A program made the translations under genes and the position numbers. A stretch of DNA of 38,647 nt from Chloroflexota bacterium (lineage in GTDB: Bacteria > Chloroflexota > Anaerolineae > Anaerolineales > Anaerolineaceae): assembly GCA_012798455.1 (NCBI GenBank), contig JAAZNC010000039.1, positions 1 to 38,647 on the forward strand. Reading direction: 5' to 3'. Positions 16,490-24,057 of this stretch are shown here, one piece after another (position 1 is the first letter of the stretch; every line of letters begins with the position of its first letter). The notes below the pieces were generated by a model that saw nothing but the letters and a program-made list of their open reading frames with translations, was not told the origin of the DNA and searched no databases.

Positions 16490-17146
16490 ATGCTCGATCA
16501 GAAATATTCCATAATTTTGCGAGAAACATTATCAAATGAAACCAAGACTTTTCTCGATGCCCATTTGAACAGGTGCCATATCTCCAAGAACGAACAGTTT
16601 CTATGGGAAGGGGATCCCCTGGAAGTAATTTATTGGGTTCTGACTGGTTTCATCAAGGTATTTCATCTGTCCCGGGATGGTCGCGAACAGGTACTAGGCA
16701 TCATCAGACCCGGGCAATTTTTTAATACCGTTTCGGTTTTACAGCACGAAGACGGAAACCATGCTCATGCAGCTGCCATGTGCGATTCCGAACTGGGAAT
16801 ATTGAAAGCGGATGATTTCTTATATATGCTTGAGCATTTTCGAGATTTCTCCACACTGATCTTGCGCGATTTTGCCGGGAAGCTGGCTCATTTAACTGCT
16901 CTGGTCGAGCAGCTTTCGCTTTCTACCACGCGCCAGCGCTTGATTCGATTTTTGTTGATGGATAGACGGGCGGATCAGGGTATTCAAGGATGGACGCAAG
17001 AGGAGATTGCTGCCCAGATCGGTACGGTACGGGATGTGGTCAGTCGATTGCTGGGGATGCTGGTGCGTGAAGGGTTGATTAAAGTAGAACGCCAGCGCAT
17101 CATTCTTGTTGATTTCGATCGTCTGCAGAGAGAAATTGAAGAATGA
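16490..17146 (+). CDS. Crp/Fnr-family transcriptional regulator
   Basis: This 218-residue protein has a cyclic-nucleotide-binding fold (FLWEGDPLEVIYWVLTGFIKVFHLSRDGREQVLGIIRPGQFF) and a C-terminal helix-turn-helix with WTQEEIAAQIGTVRDVVSRLLGMLVREGLIK (about 165-195). The four-Cys N-terminal cluster of FNR is absent; the only nearby Cys (residues about 30 and 105) do not form that pattern. It may sense a nucleotide, heme-type or other ligand. It heads a co-directional group with a ferredoxin and a hemerythrin/PAS protein, suggesting control by oxygen, NO or redox state. Confidence 0.9.
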   Translation: MLDQKYSIILRETLSNETKTFLDAHLNRCHISKNEQFLWEGDPLEVIYWVLTGFIKVFHLSRDGREQVLGIIRPGQFFNTVSVLQHEDGNHAHAAAMCDSELGILKADDFLYMLEHFRDFSTLILRDFAGKLAHLTALVEQLSLSTTRQRLIRFLLMDRRADQGIQGWTQEEIAAQIGTVRDVVSRLLGMLVREGLIKVERQRIILVDFDRLQREIEE

Positions 17147-17215
17147 TGTCGAATGCGACTTAAGTCATGGAAGTTGACGGGAGGGAAAGGTATCCTTATG
17201 TAAAAAGGAGATGGA

Positions 17216-17431
17216 ATGGAATGGGCCTTGCCGGTAATCGATGAGAAAAAATGTATAGCATGTGGTGATTGTGTTGCTATTTGCCCAACGAATGCACTGG
17301 GTCTTTTACATGGAAAATTGGTTTATCGCAATCCTCGTAATTGTACTTTCTGTACTTTATGCGAACAGGTCTGTCTTCAAAAAGCGGTACGCTGTGAGTT
17401 TGTCATAACGGGTTACGAAAAGGAAGGATAA
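17216..17431 (+). CDS. 2[4Fe-4S] ferredoxin
   Basis: This 71-residue protein has two cysteine motifs: CIACGDCVAICP (about 14-25) and NCTFCTLCEQVC (about 42-53), arranged as in dicluster ferredoxins. The second lacks the final Pro (CLQ instead of CP). AAAAGGAG lies 5 nt before the ATG. The stop is 2 nt before the next gene, so the pair is coupled. It probably transfers electrons to or from the DUF438/hemerythrin partner. Confidence 0.9.
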   Translation: MEWALPVIDEKKCIACGDCVAICPTNALGLLHGKLVYRNPRNCTFCTLCEQVCLQKAVRCEFVITGYEKEG

Positions 17432-17433
17432 AG

Positions 17434-18666
17434 ATGAGCGAATATATCAATAATTTCTCTAAGCGGGAAGAGCAATTGAAAGAAGTCATCAAGCAGTTGC
17501 ACGCAGGAAAAACCGTCGCTGAACTGCGGGAGAGATTTAACGATCTGCTGCAAGGGGCTACTTCTGCAGAGATCGTGAAGATCGAACAGGCACTGATCGC
17601 AGAAGGATTGCCGATCGAACAGGTCCAATTCTTATGTGATATCCATGTAGCCTTATTCAAGCAGTCTCTTGACCAGGAACTCCCGCCTGAGATGCAACCG
17701 GGGCATCCTATTTATACTTTTCGCGCAGAAAATGAATTTGCGGAGCTCCTGCTGCATGCCATGGATGAGAAAATGATGCAACTGGCACAGCATGATTCAA
17801 ACGCTCTGCGAAAAGAACTGGCAGCCGATATGAATAAGCTGGGGCAATTCACAGTGCATTATCTGCGTAAAGAGAATTTGCTATTTCCTATTTTGGAAAA
17901 ATATAATTTCAGCGGACCATCATCGGTGATGTGGGGTGTGCACGATGAAATTCGGACGGCACTTAAAAAATTGGGTGAGGAATTCCAGAATGAAGAAACT
18001 TCATCGCATCACCTGAACGATGCTTATCAAGCTGTGCAGCATAAGATACGCGAGATGTTTTACAAAGAAGATCATATTCTCTTTCCCAGTGCACTGGAAA
18101 GATTACAACCGGAAGATTGGGAGACCATCTATCGTGCTGAAGAGCAACTCGGTTTTGCCTATGTGAGCCGGGGCAAAGATTGGCAGCCGGTTACTGAAAA
18201 AGACACAGAACGTCGGGAAGTTGAATCAGAAGAAAAACCACAAAACAAGGAGATGAAAATGGACGAACTATCATTACATGTTGGAAAATTATCGGCGCAA
18301 CAGGTGGATCTGCTGCTGCGCAACCTGCCAGTGGACGTGACGTTTGTAGATGAAAACGATCAGGTCGCCTTCTATTCACAATCGCGTGAACGTATTTTTG
18401 CACGCACCCCAGCGGTCATTGGACGAAAAGTTCAAATGTGCCATCCACCAGCTAGCGTTGACAAAGTACAGCGCATTCTGGATGATTTTCGCGCCAAGAA
18501 GCGCAATGAAGCCGATTTCTGGATCCAGATGAACGGAAAATTCATTCATATTCGATATTATGCCATTTTTGACGACGAGGGTGTTTATCGTGGGACGATC
18601 GAGGTAACACAGGATATCACCAAACTGCGCCAATTACAGGGTGAGAAGCGTTTATTGGATGATTAG
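17434..18666 (+). CDS. DUF438-hemerythrin-PAS protein
   Basis: This 410-residue protein begins with a DUF438 domain (about 8-78), followed by a hemerythrin HHE domain (about 88-235). Probable di-iron ligands include His in HPIYTFRAENEF, HYLRKENLLFPIL, WGVHDEIR and YKEDHILFPS. A PAS domain (about 285-400; PVDVTFVDENDQVAFYSQSRERIF to TIEVTQDIT) ends it. Such proteins are associated with O2 or NO sensing or detoxification in anaerobes; the exact role is not established. No kinase or output domain is attached, so it may act with the ferredoxin and under the upstream Crp protein. Confidence 0.88.
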   Translation: MSEYINNFSKREEQLKEVIKQLHAGKTVAELRERFNDLLQGATSAEIVKIEQALIAEGLPIEQVQFLCDIHVALFKQSLDQELPPEMQPGHPIYTFRAENEFAELLLHAMDEKMMQLAQHDSNALRKELAADMNKLGQFTVHYLRKENLLFPILEKYNFSGPSSVMWGVHDEIRTALKKLGEEFQNEETSSHHLNDAYQAVQHKIREMFYKEDHILFPSALERLQPEDWETIYRAEEQLGFAYVSRGKDWQPVTEKDTERREVESEEKPQNKEMKMDELSLHVGKLSAQQVDLLLRNLPVDVTFVDENDQVAFYSQSRERIFARTPAVIGRKVQMCHPPASVDKVQRILDDFRAKKRNEADFWIQMNGKFIHIRYYAIFDDEGVYRGTIEVTQDITKLRQLQGEKRLLDD

Positions 18667-18697
18667 GAACCCGGTAGAATCGAATTGTTAAAATGAT

Positions 18698-18734
18698 GAG
18701 ATGATCTGTTGTTCAACGGGTCATCTCTTTTTTT
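18698..18734 (+). terminator. Terminator after the DUF438 gene
   Basis: GAGATGA (18698-18704) pairs with TCATCTC (18721-18727) and is followed by seven T (18728-18734). It overlaps the 3' end of the convergent Fur-family gene by 14 nt. Confidence 0.65.
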
Positions 18735-19104
18735 GACAATCCGGACAAATACCGAAAAGGACCAGATGATTGGTGGTGATCTCGAACCCTGATTCCTGCT
18801 CAACGCGATCGAAGAAACCGGCAACTTCATCGTTCTTAAAAGTGAGCATTTTTCCACATTGCTCACAGACCAGATGGTGATGGGGATTCTTGGATACCAG
18901 CTCATAAACCACTGCCGGACCACCCATATCCGAAACGGACACTTTCCCGTTATGTACCAATCTTTCCAGAGTACGATACACGGTTGAGGTGTCTACGGCA
19001 GTCTGGGTCTTTTTCACTTCTTTGTATATTTCTTTTGCAGTCAGATGATCGTCGTGCGCTTCTAGAATCTTAAAAATTGCATTGGATATGGAAGATGATC
19101 GCAT
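18721..19104 (-). CDS. Fur-family regulator divergent from the Ni/Co transporter
   Basis: The ATG at 19104 (MRSSSISNAIFKIL) is chosen over an upstream in-frame codon, because the latter would start within the operator. Features are the Fur DNA-binding helices (TAKEIYKEVKKTQTAVDTSTVYRTLERLV), a metal region NPHHHLVCEQCGKML and a C-terminal CPDC pair in FGICPDCQKKR. The regulator lies head-to-head with cbiMQO and shares TGCAA-type half-sites in the gap. This points to a nickel-responsive Nur-like protein. Zinc or peroxide control is less likely given the partner genes. Confidence 0.82.
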   Translation of the reverse strand: MRSSSISNAIFKILEAHDDHLTAKEIYKEVKKTQTAVDTSTVYRTLERLVHNGKVSVSDMGGPAVVYELVSKNPHHHLVCEQCGKMLTFKNDEVAGFFDRVEQESGFEITTNHLVLFGICPDCQKKR

Positions 19105-19127
19105 AATATTCTCATTTAGTATATAAT

Positions 19128-19159
19128 ATGCAAAGAATTGCATTTACAATACTTTGCAT
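19128..19159. promoter_or_regulatory. Candidate nickel-regulator operator (TGCAA half-sites)
   Basis: ATGCAAAG (19128-19135) and CTTTGCAT (19152-19159) form a perfect 8-bp inverted repeat over a 16-nt gap. A second palindrome TGCAA-AGAA-TTGCA occupies 19129-19142. The half-sites resemble the Streptomyces Nur box (TTGCAA-type halves). It lies between the Fur-family gene and cbiM, just before the cbiM Shine-Dalgarno. A candidate minus-strand promoter (TTGTAA-N17-TATTAT) overlaps it. Confidence 0.65.
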
Positions 19160-19172
19160 AAGGAGCACTATC

Positions 19173-20126
19173 ATGTTCACTAAACAACAATTAATGCACA
19201 TTCCAGATGGTTTCCTCTCTCTAATTTTATCCTTAATATTATGGGCTGTCGCAGTCATCGTCATCTTCCTCGCGATTAAGCATTATGCCAAAGGGGGGGA
19301 GAAGCAAAAATTGCCCTTAATGGGAGTGCTGGCAGCTGCCATTTTTGCAGGGCAGATGCTGAATTTCACGGTGGTGGGCGGAACCTCCGGACACCTGCTG
19401 GGAGCGGCGCTTGCCACCCTCCTGGTTGGACCGTGGGAAGCTGTGCTGGTGATGACCAGCGTCGTATCCGTACAGGCTCTCATCTTTCAAGATGGTGGTA
19501 TCCTGGCGTTAGGCGCGAACATAGTCAATATGGCAGTTATCGGTGTGGCGGTTTCTTATGCTGCCTATAAGCTTTTGGAGAAACTGTTCAAAAACAGTAA
19601 TTGGGGTATCGGCGTCAAAGGATTCATGGCGGGTTGGTTTTCGATCTTCATCGCATCGCTGGCAGCCGCGCTGGAACTGGCAGTTTCCGGCACGTCCCCT
19701 GCCAATATTGCCATCCCCGCGATGGGGGGCATTCATGCCTTGATCGGTATTGGAGAAGGATTGATCACCATGGCGGCGTTGTTATTCATTGCAACAACCA
19801 AAAAGGAAATACTGTCTCAAACAGATAAGGGAAAAACAGTTGACAAATCTGTTCTCATCGCTGGGGTCATTATCGCTTTGATTCTGGCAGTGCTCTCTCC
19901 ATTAGCTTCTTCTCATCCAGATGGCTTAGAAAAGGTTGCGGAAAATCTCGGCTTTCTCTCATTGGGCAGAGGACCGTTATACAACATCATCCCTGATTAT
20001 ATGTTCCCGGGCATTCATAACGAAAGCCTGGCAACCATCGTTGCCGGCGTAATTGGGGTATTATTGATCGCATCGGTTGCATTATTTACCTATAAAGGAA
20101 AGAAAGACGGCACGCAAAAGAAATAA
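19173..20126 (+). CDS. cbiM: CbiM-type substrate-specific component with PDGLE domain, Ni/Co ECF transporter
   Basis: The protein has the CbiM/NikM core with [10 protein letters not shown] (His ligand) near the N-terminus, several hydrophobic helices and, at the C-terminus, a PDGLE/CbiN-like part ([15 protein letters not shown], then helices). It is therefore an M-N fusion. AAGGAG supports a start at 19173, which places MFTKQQL before the MHIPDGF motif. In the family the free N-terminal Met-His ligates the metal, so the seven-residue extension is odd (see findings). The start at 19194 has no visible Shine-Dalgarno site. Confidence 0.9.
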   Translation: MFTKQQLMHIPDGFLSLILSLILWAVAVIVIFLAIKHYAKGGEKQKLPLMGVLAAAIFAGQMLNFTVVGGTSGHLLGAALATLLVGPWEAVLVMTSVVSVQALIFQDGGILALGANIVNMAVIGVAVSYAAYKLLEKLFKNSNWGIGVKGFMAGWFSIFIASLAAALELAVSGTSPANIAIPAMGGIHALIGIGEGLITMAALLFIATTKKEILSQTDKGKTVDKSVLIAGVIIALILAVLSPLASSHPDGLEKVAENLGFLSLGRGPLYNIIPDYMFPGIHNESLATIVAGVIGVLLIASVALFTYKGKKDGTQKK

Positions 20127-20129
20127 TAA

Positions 20130-20930
20130 TTGGCGATCAAGAATATTACTGGTAACGATTTTTTATCTTCGGTAGACACCCGGGTGAAATGGGTTGGCGT
20201 TTTCATCACAGCCATTACAACACTAGCTGTACCTGATTTCGCCTGGGCTGTTTACATTCTCATTGCTTCAATCCTGCTTTCGATGGCGATCGGTTCTGCG
20301 CTGCCACTATCCGAGGTTCTAAAACGCACCTTCCTGGTGGAACTACCCTTATTACTGATCCTTATCCCTCTTCCATTCATCCGAAAAGATCCTGCTGCTG
20401 TTGAGCTACCAATAAGAATTATCACGATCACCCTATCCATTTCGGAGTTGACTCGTATGTTTGTTTTGATGATAAGGTCCTGGTTGATCATCTTATGCAT
20501 GGTTCTTTTTACGATGACCACCCCTACAGATACGATGCTGACTTCGTTGTCTGCTATGCGCGTTCCAGCAGTTTTGGTAAGTATCATCCTTTTTATGTGG
20601 CGTTACCTTGCTCTATTTGCAGAACTGGTGAACAGTATGTCTGCTGCGCGCACCTTACGTAGCGTCCCCCCTTTGGAAAACTCTCATCGAAAGAAAGCAG
20701 GAATGATCTGGAATATCAAGAACTCTGGATCTATGTTAGGGAGTCTGTTTGTGCGCGCCTACGAACATAGTGAACGTATTTATCAAGCGATGCTGCTGCG
20801 AGGATTTGATGGTAATATCCGTTCTGCTTTTCATAAACGATTGAGCAGTTCACAAATGCTGCAAATTATTTTTATTGTTCTGGTTGCATTTTGTTTTATC
20901 ATTGGAGCTTATAGTATCTATGGACAATAA
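20130..20930 (+). CDS. cbiQ: CbiQ-type transmembrane component of ECF transporter
   Basis: This 266-residue protein begins at TTG 20130, 3 nt after the cbiM stop (GATDF..DTRVK-type start: NDFLSSVDTRVKWVGVF). It has about five or six hydrophobic segments, with the coupling region ARTLRSV (about 170-180) and the second coupling helix AYEHSERIYQAMLLRGFDG (about 210-230), which contact the ATPase. It forms the scaffold for CbiM and CbiO. It overlaps cbiO by 11 nt. Confidence 0.9.
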   Translation: MAIKNITGNDFLSSVDTRVKWVGVFITAITTLAVPDFAWAVYILIASILLSMAIGSALPLSEVLKRTFLVELPLLLILIPLPFIRKDPAAVELPIRIITITLSISELTRMFVLMIRSWLIILCMVLFTMTTPTDTMLTSLSAMRVPAVLVSIILFMWRYLALFAELVNSMSAARTLRSVPPLENSHRKKAGMIWNIKNSGSMLGSLFVRAYEHSERIYQAMLLRGFDGNIRSAFHKRLSSSQMLQIIFIVLVAFCFIIGAYSIYGQ

Positions 20931-21642
20931 TATTTCTCCTATTGTTGAGATCCATTCATTGAGTTTTGCATATCCAAATGCACCCCATATTTTGATGGAT
21001 ATTAATTTTTCAGTTCTACCAGGAGAGAGGATCGCTATTGCAGGACCTAATGGTGCTGGTAAGACCACTCTTTTTCTTAATATGACTGGTTTGGTGCAGG
21101 GCAGCGGTGAGATTCTAGTGAAGGGATTGCGTTTAGAAAAACATAACATGCCAGTTATCCGGCGTACTATGGGTATGATCTTCCAATCTCCGGATGATCA
21201 ACTTTTTTCCACTCGTGTCTATGATGATGTGGCATACGGACTGGTCTATCAGGGAATGGAAAAAGATGAGATCAACCGCCATGTGCAGCGCGCTTTATCA
21301 GATGTGGGTATGCTCAATTCCATTTACGCAGTTCCATACCACCTTAGCCTGGGTCAAAAGAAAAGGGTTGCTATTGCCAGTGTTCTATCTATGCAACCTG
21401 ATATCATCCTCTTTGACGAGCCAACCATGGGGTTAGATGCCAGATCTCAGAGACAGTTCATCCAAATTGCCAATCAATTGCACCAAACGATATTTATTGC
21501 CACCCATGATATGCGCCTGGCTGCTACCTTATGCAGGCGGTTGTTGATTTTAGATGAAGGCAGGCTTGTTTATGACGGTTCTCTGCAATTGGCTCTGCAA
21601 GACCCCGATGTGTTGGAAGATCATGGTTTGGAAATGATCTAA
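20920..21642 (+). CDS. cbiO: CbiO-type ATPase of ECF transporter
   Basis: This 240-residue ATPase starts at ATG 20920 inside cbiQ. Walker A is GPNGAGKTTLF (about 42), the Q-loop FQSPDDQLFSTRVYDDVAYG is the ECF-type ATPase pattern, signature HLSLGQKKRVAIASVL and Walker B IILFDEPTMGLD. His switch is ATHDMRLA. A single ATPase gene serves as a homodimer in this system. It ends at a strong bidirectional terminator. Confidence 0.93.
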   Translation: MDNNISPIVEIHSLSFAYPNAPHILMDINFSVLPGERIAIAGPNGAGKTTLFLNMTGLVQGSGEILVKGLRLEKHNMPVIRRTMGMIFQSPDDQLFSTRVYDDVAYGLVYQGMEKDEINRHVQRALSDVGMLNSIYAVPYHLSLGQKKRVAIASVLSMQPDIILFDEPTMGLDARSQRQFIQIANQLHQTIFIATHDMRLAATLCRRLLILDEGRLVYDGSLQLALQDPDVLEDHGLEMI

Positions 21643-21679
21643 AAAGGGGAGAACATTTGAACTGCCCCCCCTTTTTTTT
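21641..21679. terminator. Bidirectional terminator between cbiO and the redoxin gene
   Basis: AAAAAGGGG (21641-21649) pairs with CCCCTTTTT (21668-21676), followed by more T. The loop is 18 nt. It starts on the stop codon of cbiO and ends just after the stop of the convergent gene. Confidence 0.8.
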
Positions 21680-22424
21680 AGTTGAGCAGGATTTCGCTCA
21701 ATTTATCCTCGTCAAAATCGAGAACGATGGTGCCATCGATGTCGAAGGTGGGAGTGATCTGCAACCCATTCCCCCAAGAGCGTACCTGGCGGGCCGCTGT
21801 GAGGTTGGTGGTGATATCGACTTCGACGTAGGGCAGGTTGTTTTCTTTCAACCAGACCCGCGCTTTGCGGCAGTCAGGGCACCATCGGGTGCAGTACATC
21901 ACAATACCGCCGTGCGGCAAACCATCATTTTCTTCCTGACCGAGCCCGGCTTGCTTGAAATTCTCAGGGATGATCTTGTGCAGTTCTTTAAGCAGTAGAT
22001 CGTTGCTGGGTTCATCATCGATGTCGTGGATGTCTATGAAACGGATGATCCCTTCTTTGTCGATGATGAAGATGGCTCTTTCGGTGAAACCTTCCGTGCG
22101 CAATACCCCATATTGCTCAGCGAGTGCTCCGTGAGGCCAGAAATCGCTTAAGAGGGGATAGGTGATTCCACCCATATTGTCAGCCCAGGCTTTCAAGCAA
22201 GGTACGTGATCAATGCTGAGTCCCAGCATCTGTACATTCAATGCTTCATATTTGGGTAAGAATACCTGGTAAGATGGGATCTGCCCGGAACATACTGGTG
22301 TCCAGGCACGGGGGAAAAACGCCATCACCACGGTTTTACCGCGGAAGCTGCTTAAAGTCACATCTTCATCCAAATGACTTGGAAGAGTAAAATCAGGTGC
22401 GTGTTGACCTATTTGTAATTTCAT
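21678..22424 (-). CDS. Peroxiredoxin-glutaredoxin fusion protein
   Basis: This 248-residue protein has an AhpE/BCP-type peroxiredoxin domain (about 1-155) with a PxxxTxxC motif (PRAWTPVCSG; peroxidatic Cys about 45). After a linker comes a glutaredoxin-like domain (about 175-248) with CTRWCPDC, the CPxC-type active site. The second domain could reduce the first, so the enzyme may be a self-contained peroxidase. Similar Prx-Grx fusions are known (Haemophilus PGdx), but that one has a Prx5-type domain. Convergent with cbiO and divergent from gpmA. Confidence 0.88.
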   Translation of the reverse strand: MKLQIGQHAPDFTLPSHLDEDVTLSSFRGKTVVMAFFPRAWTPVCSGQIPSYQVFLPKYEALNVQMLGLSIDHVPCLKAWADNMGGITYPLLSDFWPHGALAEQYGVLRTEGFTERAIFIIDKEGIIRFIDIHDIDDEPSNDLLLKELHKIIPENFKQAGLGQEENDGLPHGGIVMYCTRWCPDCRKARVWLKENNLPYVEVDITTNLTAARQVRSWGNGLQITPTFDIDGTIVLDFDEDKLSEILLN

Positions 22425-22433
22425 TTGTACCTC

Positions 22434-22459
22434 TTTGGTTTAGAATTAATTGAACCAAA
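22434..22459. repeat. Inverted repeat in the redoxin-gpmA divergent region
   Basis: TTTGGTT (22434-22440) and AACCAAA (22453-22459) are a perfect 7-bp inverted repeat over a 12-nt AT-rich gap. It lies 10 bp upstream of the redoxin start codon and about 46 bp upstream of gpmA. It may be a regulator site; the factor is unknown. Confidence 0.45.
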
Positions 22460-22505
22460 AACATGGTATGGTTAATAAACTCATTATAGCAAAGGATGGA
22501 ATCGG

Positions 22506-23252
22506 ATGTATAAGGTAGTTTTACTGCGACATGGCGAAAGCGAATGGAATAAAGCCAATCTTTTTACCGGATGGACGGATGTTGATCTCTCAGAAAAAGG
22601 ACTGCAAGAAGCAAAACAGGCTGCAGTATTGCTGAAACAGGAGGGATACACATTTGATATTGCTTACACATCTGTGTTGAAACGCGCTATCCGAACCTTG
22701 TGGATGGTGCTGGATGGGATGGATTTGATGTGGATCCCGGTCATCCGTTCATGGCGCTTGAATGAGCGTATGTATGGAGCCCTGCAAGGACTGAACAAAG
22801 CCCAAACTGCGGAAAAATACGGAGATGAACAGGTGCATCTATGGCGGCGCAGTTATGACGTTCCCCCCCCAGCTCTGGAAAAAGATGATGAGCGCTATCC
22901 CGGCAAAGATCCGCGTTATGCCGATCTTTCTGAAGATGAAATGCCAAGGACGGAATGTCTGAAAGATACCGTGGAACGTTTCATGCCCTATTGGCAGGAA
23001 ACTATTGCCCCCACCATAAAATCGGGCAAACGCGTGATCATTGCAGCCCATGGCAACAGTTTGCGCGCACTGGTGAAGTACCTGGATAATATTTCCGATG
23101 AGGAAATTCCGGGATTGAATATTCCCACCGGTGTACCGCTGGTTTATGAACTGGATGGAAACTTATCCCCTATCCGTCATTATTATCTGGGTGACCAGGA
23201 GGCGGTGCAGAGTGCGATCAATGCGGTGGCGAACCAGACCAAGAAAAAATAG
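22506..23252 (+). CDS. gpmA: 2,3-bisphosphoglycerate-dependent phosphoglycerate mutase
   Basis: The 248-residue enzyme has [26 protein letters not shown] with the catalytic phospho-His (about 9) and [37 protein letters not shown] supplies the second active-site His (about 182). It interconverts 3- and 2-phosphoglycerate in glycolysis. Length is normal. It has its own promoter region and a strong terminator. Confidence 0.97.
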   Translation: MYKVVLLRHGESEWNKANLFTGWTDVDLSEKGLQEAKQAAVLLKQEGYTFDIAYTSVLKRAIRTLWMVLDGMDLMWIPVIRSWRLNERMYGALQGLNKAQTAEKYGDEQVHLWRRSYDVPPPALEKDDERYPGKDPRYADLSEDEMPRTECLKDTVERFMPYWQETIAPTIKSGKRVIIAAHGNSLRALVKYLDNISDEEIPGLNIPTGVPLVYELDGNLSPIRHYYLGDQEAVQSAINAVANQTKKK

Positions 23253-23276
23253 TAGAAATCTTTGGGGAAAGATTGA

Positions 23277-23300
23277 AGAGCGCTCACCAGCGCTCTTTTT
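23277..23300 (+). terminator. Terminator of gpmA
   Basis: AGAGCGCT-CACC-AGCGCTCT is a perfect 8-bp hairpin followed by a T tract (23296-23300). It lies about 25 nt downstream of the gpmA stop. Confidence 0.9.
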
Positions 23301-23376
23301 GCAATGAACAGGTGAATAAAGAATGAAAGATAATGATTATAGGTTACACTTGCAATGTAGGAGATAAGGTAGTTGA

Positions 23377-24033
23377 ATGATCGCTGAGAATGTTCATCGA
23401 ATTTTAGATTCCATCCCACCCCATGTGACGGTGTTGGCGGCTGCCAAGACCCGTTCTGTAGAGGAAGTGCGGGAAGCCTATCAAGCTGGGATCACCCATT
23501 TTGGACATAATTATGTACAGGAAGCCTCTGCCGTGATCCCGGTAGTAAACGCTGATTTGCATTGGCATATGATCGGGCATCTGCAACGCAACAAAGCCAA
23601 GATTGCCCTTACGCTTTTTGATCGTATTGACTCGCTTGATTCTATCCGTCTGGCGGATGAGATTGAAAAACATGCCGCTACGCTCGATAAAACAATACGG
23701 GTGATGATAGAAGTGAACATTGGGGAGGAGAACGCGAAGACGGGTATTGATCCCGAGCATGCCAAGTTGCTGGCTGCTCATATCAGCGCACTCCCGCATT
23801 TACGTTTGATGGGATTGATGACCATGGGACCGCGCTTTGGGGATCCGGAAGATTCCAGAATCTATTTTAAAAAGACGCGCCAGATCTATGATGCTATTGG
23901 TACCTTGAATCTGCCCGGCGTAGAGTTGAAAGTTCTCTCTATGGGAATGAGCAATGATTATATGGTCGCGATTCAGGAAGGAGCCACTCTCATCCGGTTG
24001 GGTACGGCGATCTTTGGTGAGAGAAAAACGTAA
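23377..24033 (+). CDS. YggS-family PLP homeostasis protein
   Basis: This 218-residue protein belongs to the alanine-racemase-like fold I PLP-binding family. VLAAAKTRSVEEV has the PLP-binding Lys (about 24). It continues with HFGHNYVQEA and WHMIGHLQRNKAK, GIDPEHAKLL, LMGLMTMGP and LSMGMSNDYMVAIQEGATLIRLGTAIFG. The family keeps PLP levels balanced and has no known catalytic turnover. It lies 24 nt before an MFS gene. It has its own promoter region downstream of the gpmA terminator. Confidence 0.94.
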   Translation: MIAENVHRILDSIPPHVTVLAAAKTRSVEEVREAYQAGITHFGHNYVQEASAVIPVVNADLHWHMIGHLQRNKAKIALTLFDRIDSLDSIRLADEIEKHAATLDKTIRVMIEVNIGEENAKTGIDPEHAKLLAAHISALPHLRLMGLMTMGPRFGDPEDSRIYFKKTRQIYDAIGTLNLPGVELKVLSMGMSNDYMVAIQEGATLIRLGTAIFGERKT

Positions 24034-24057
24034 CAAATTTGCATTGGAGCGACATCG

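Noticed and set aside
16490..17146. FNR-type iron-sulfur sensor
   Set aside because: The N-terminal cysteine cluster is absent; it can only be called Crp/Fnr superfamily.
17157..17166. GACTTAAGTC palindrome before the ferredoxin gene
   Set aside because: It is a 10-bp palindrome of a kind expected by chance, with no matching known binding motif.
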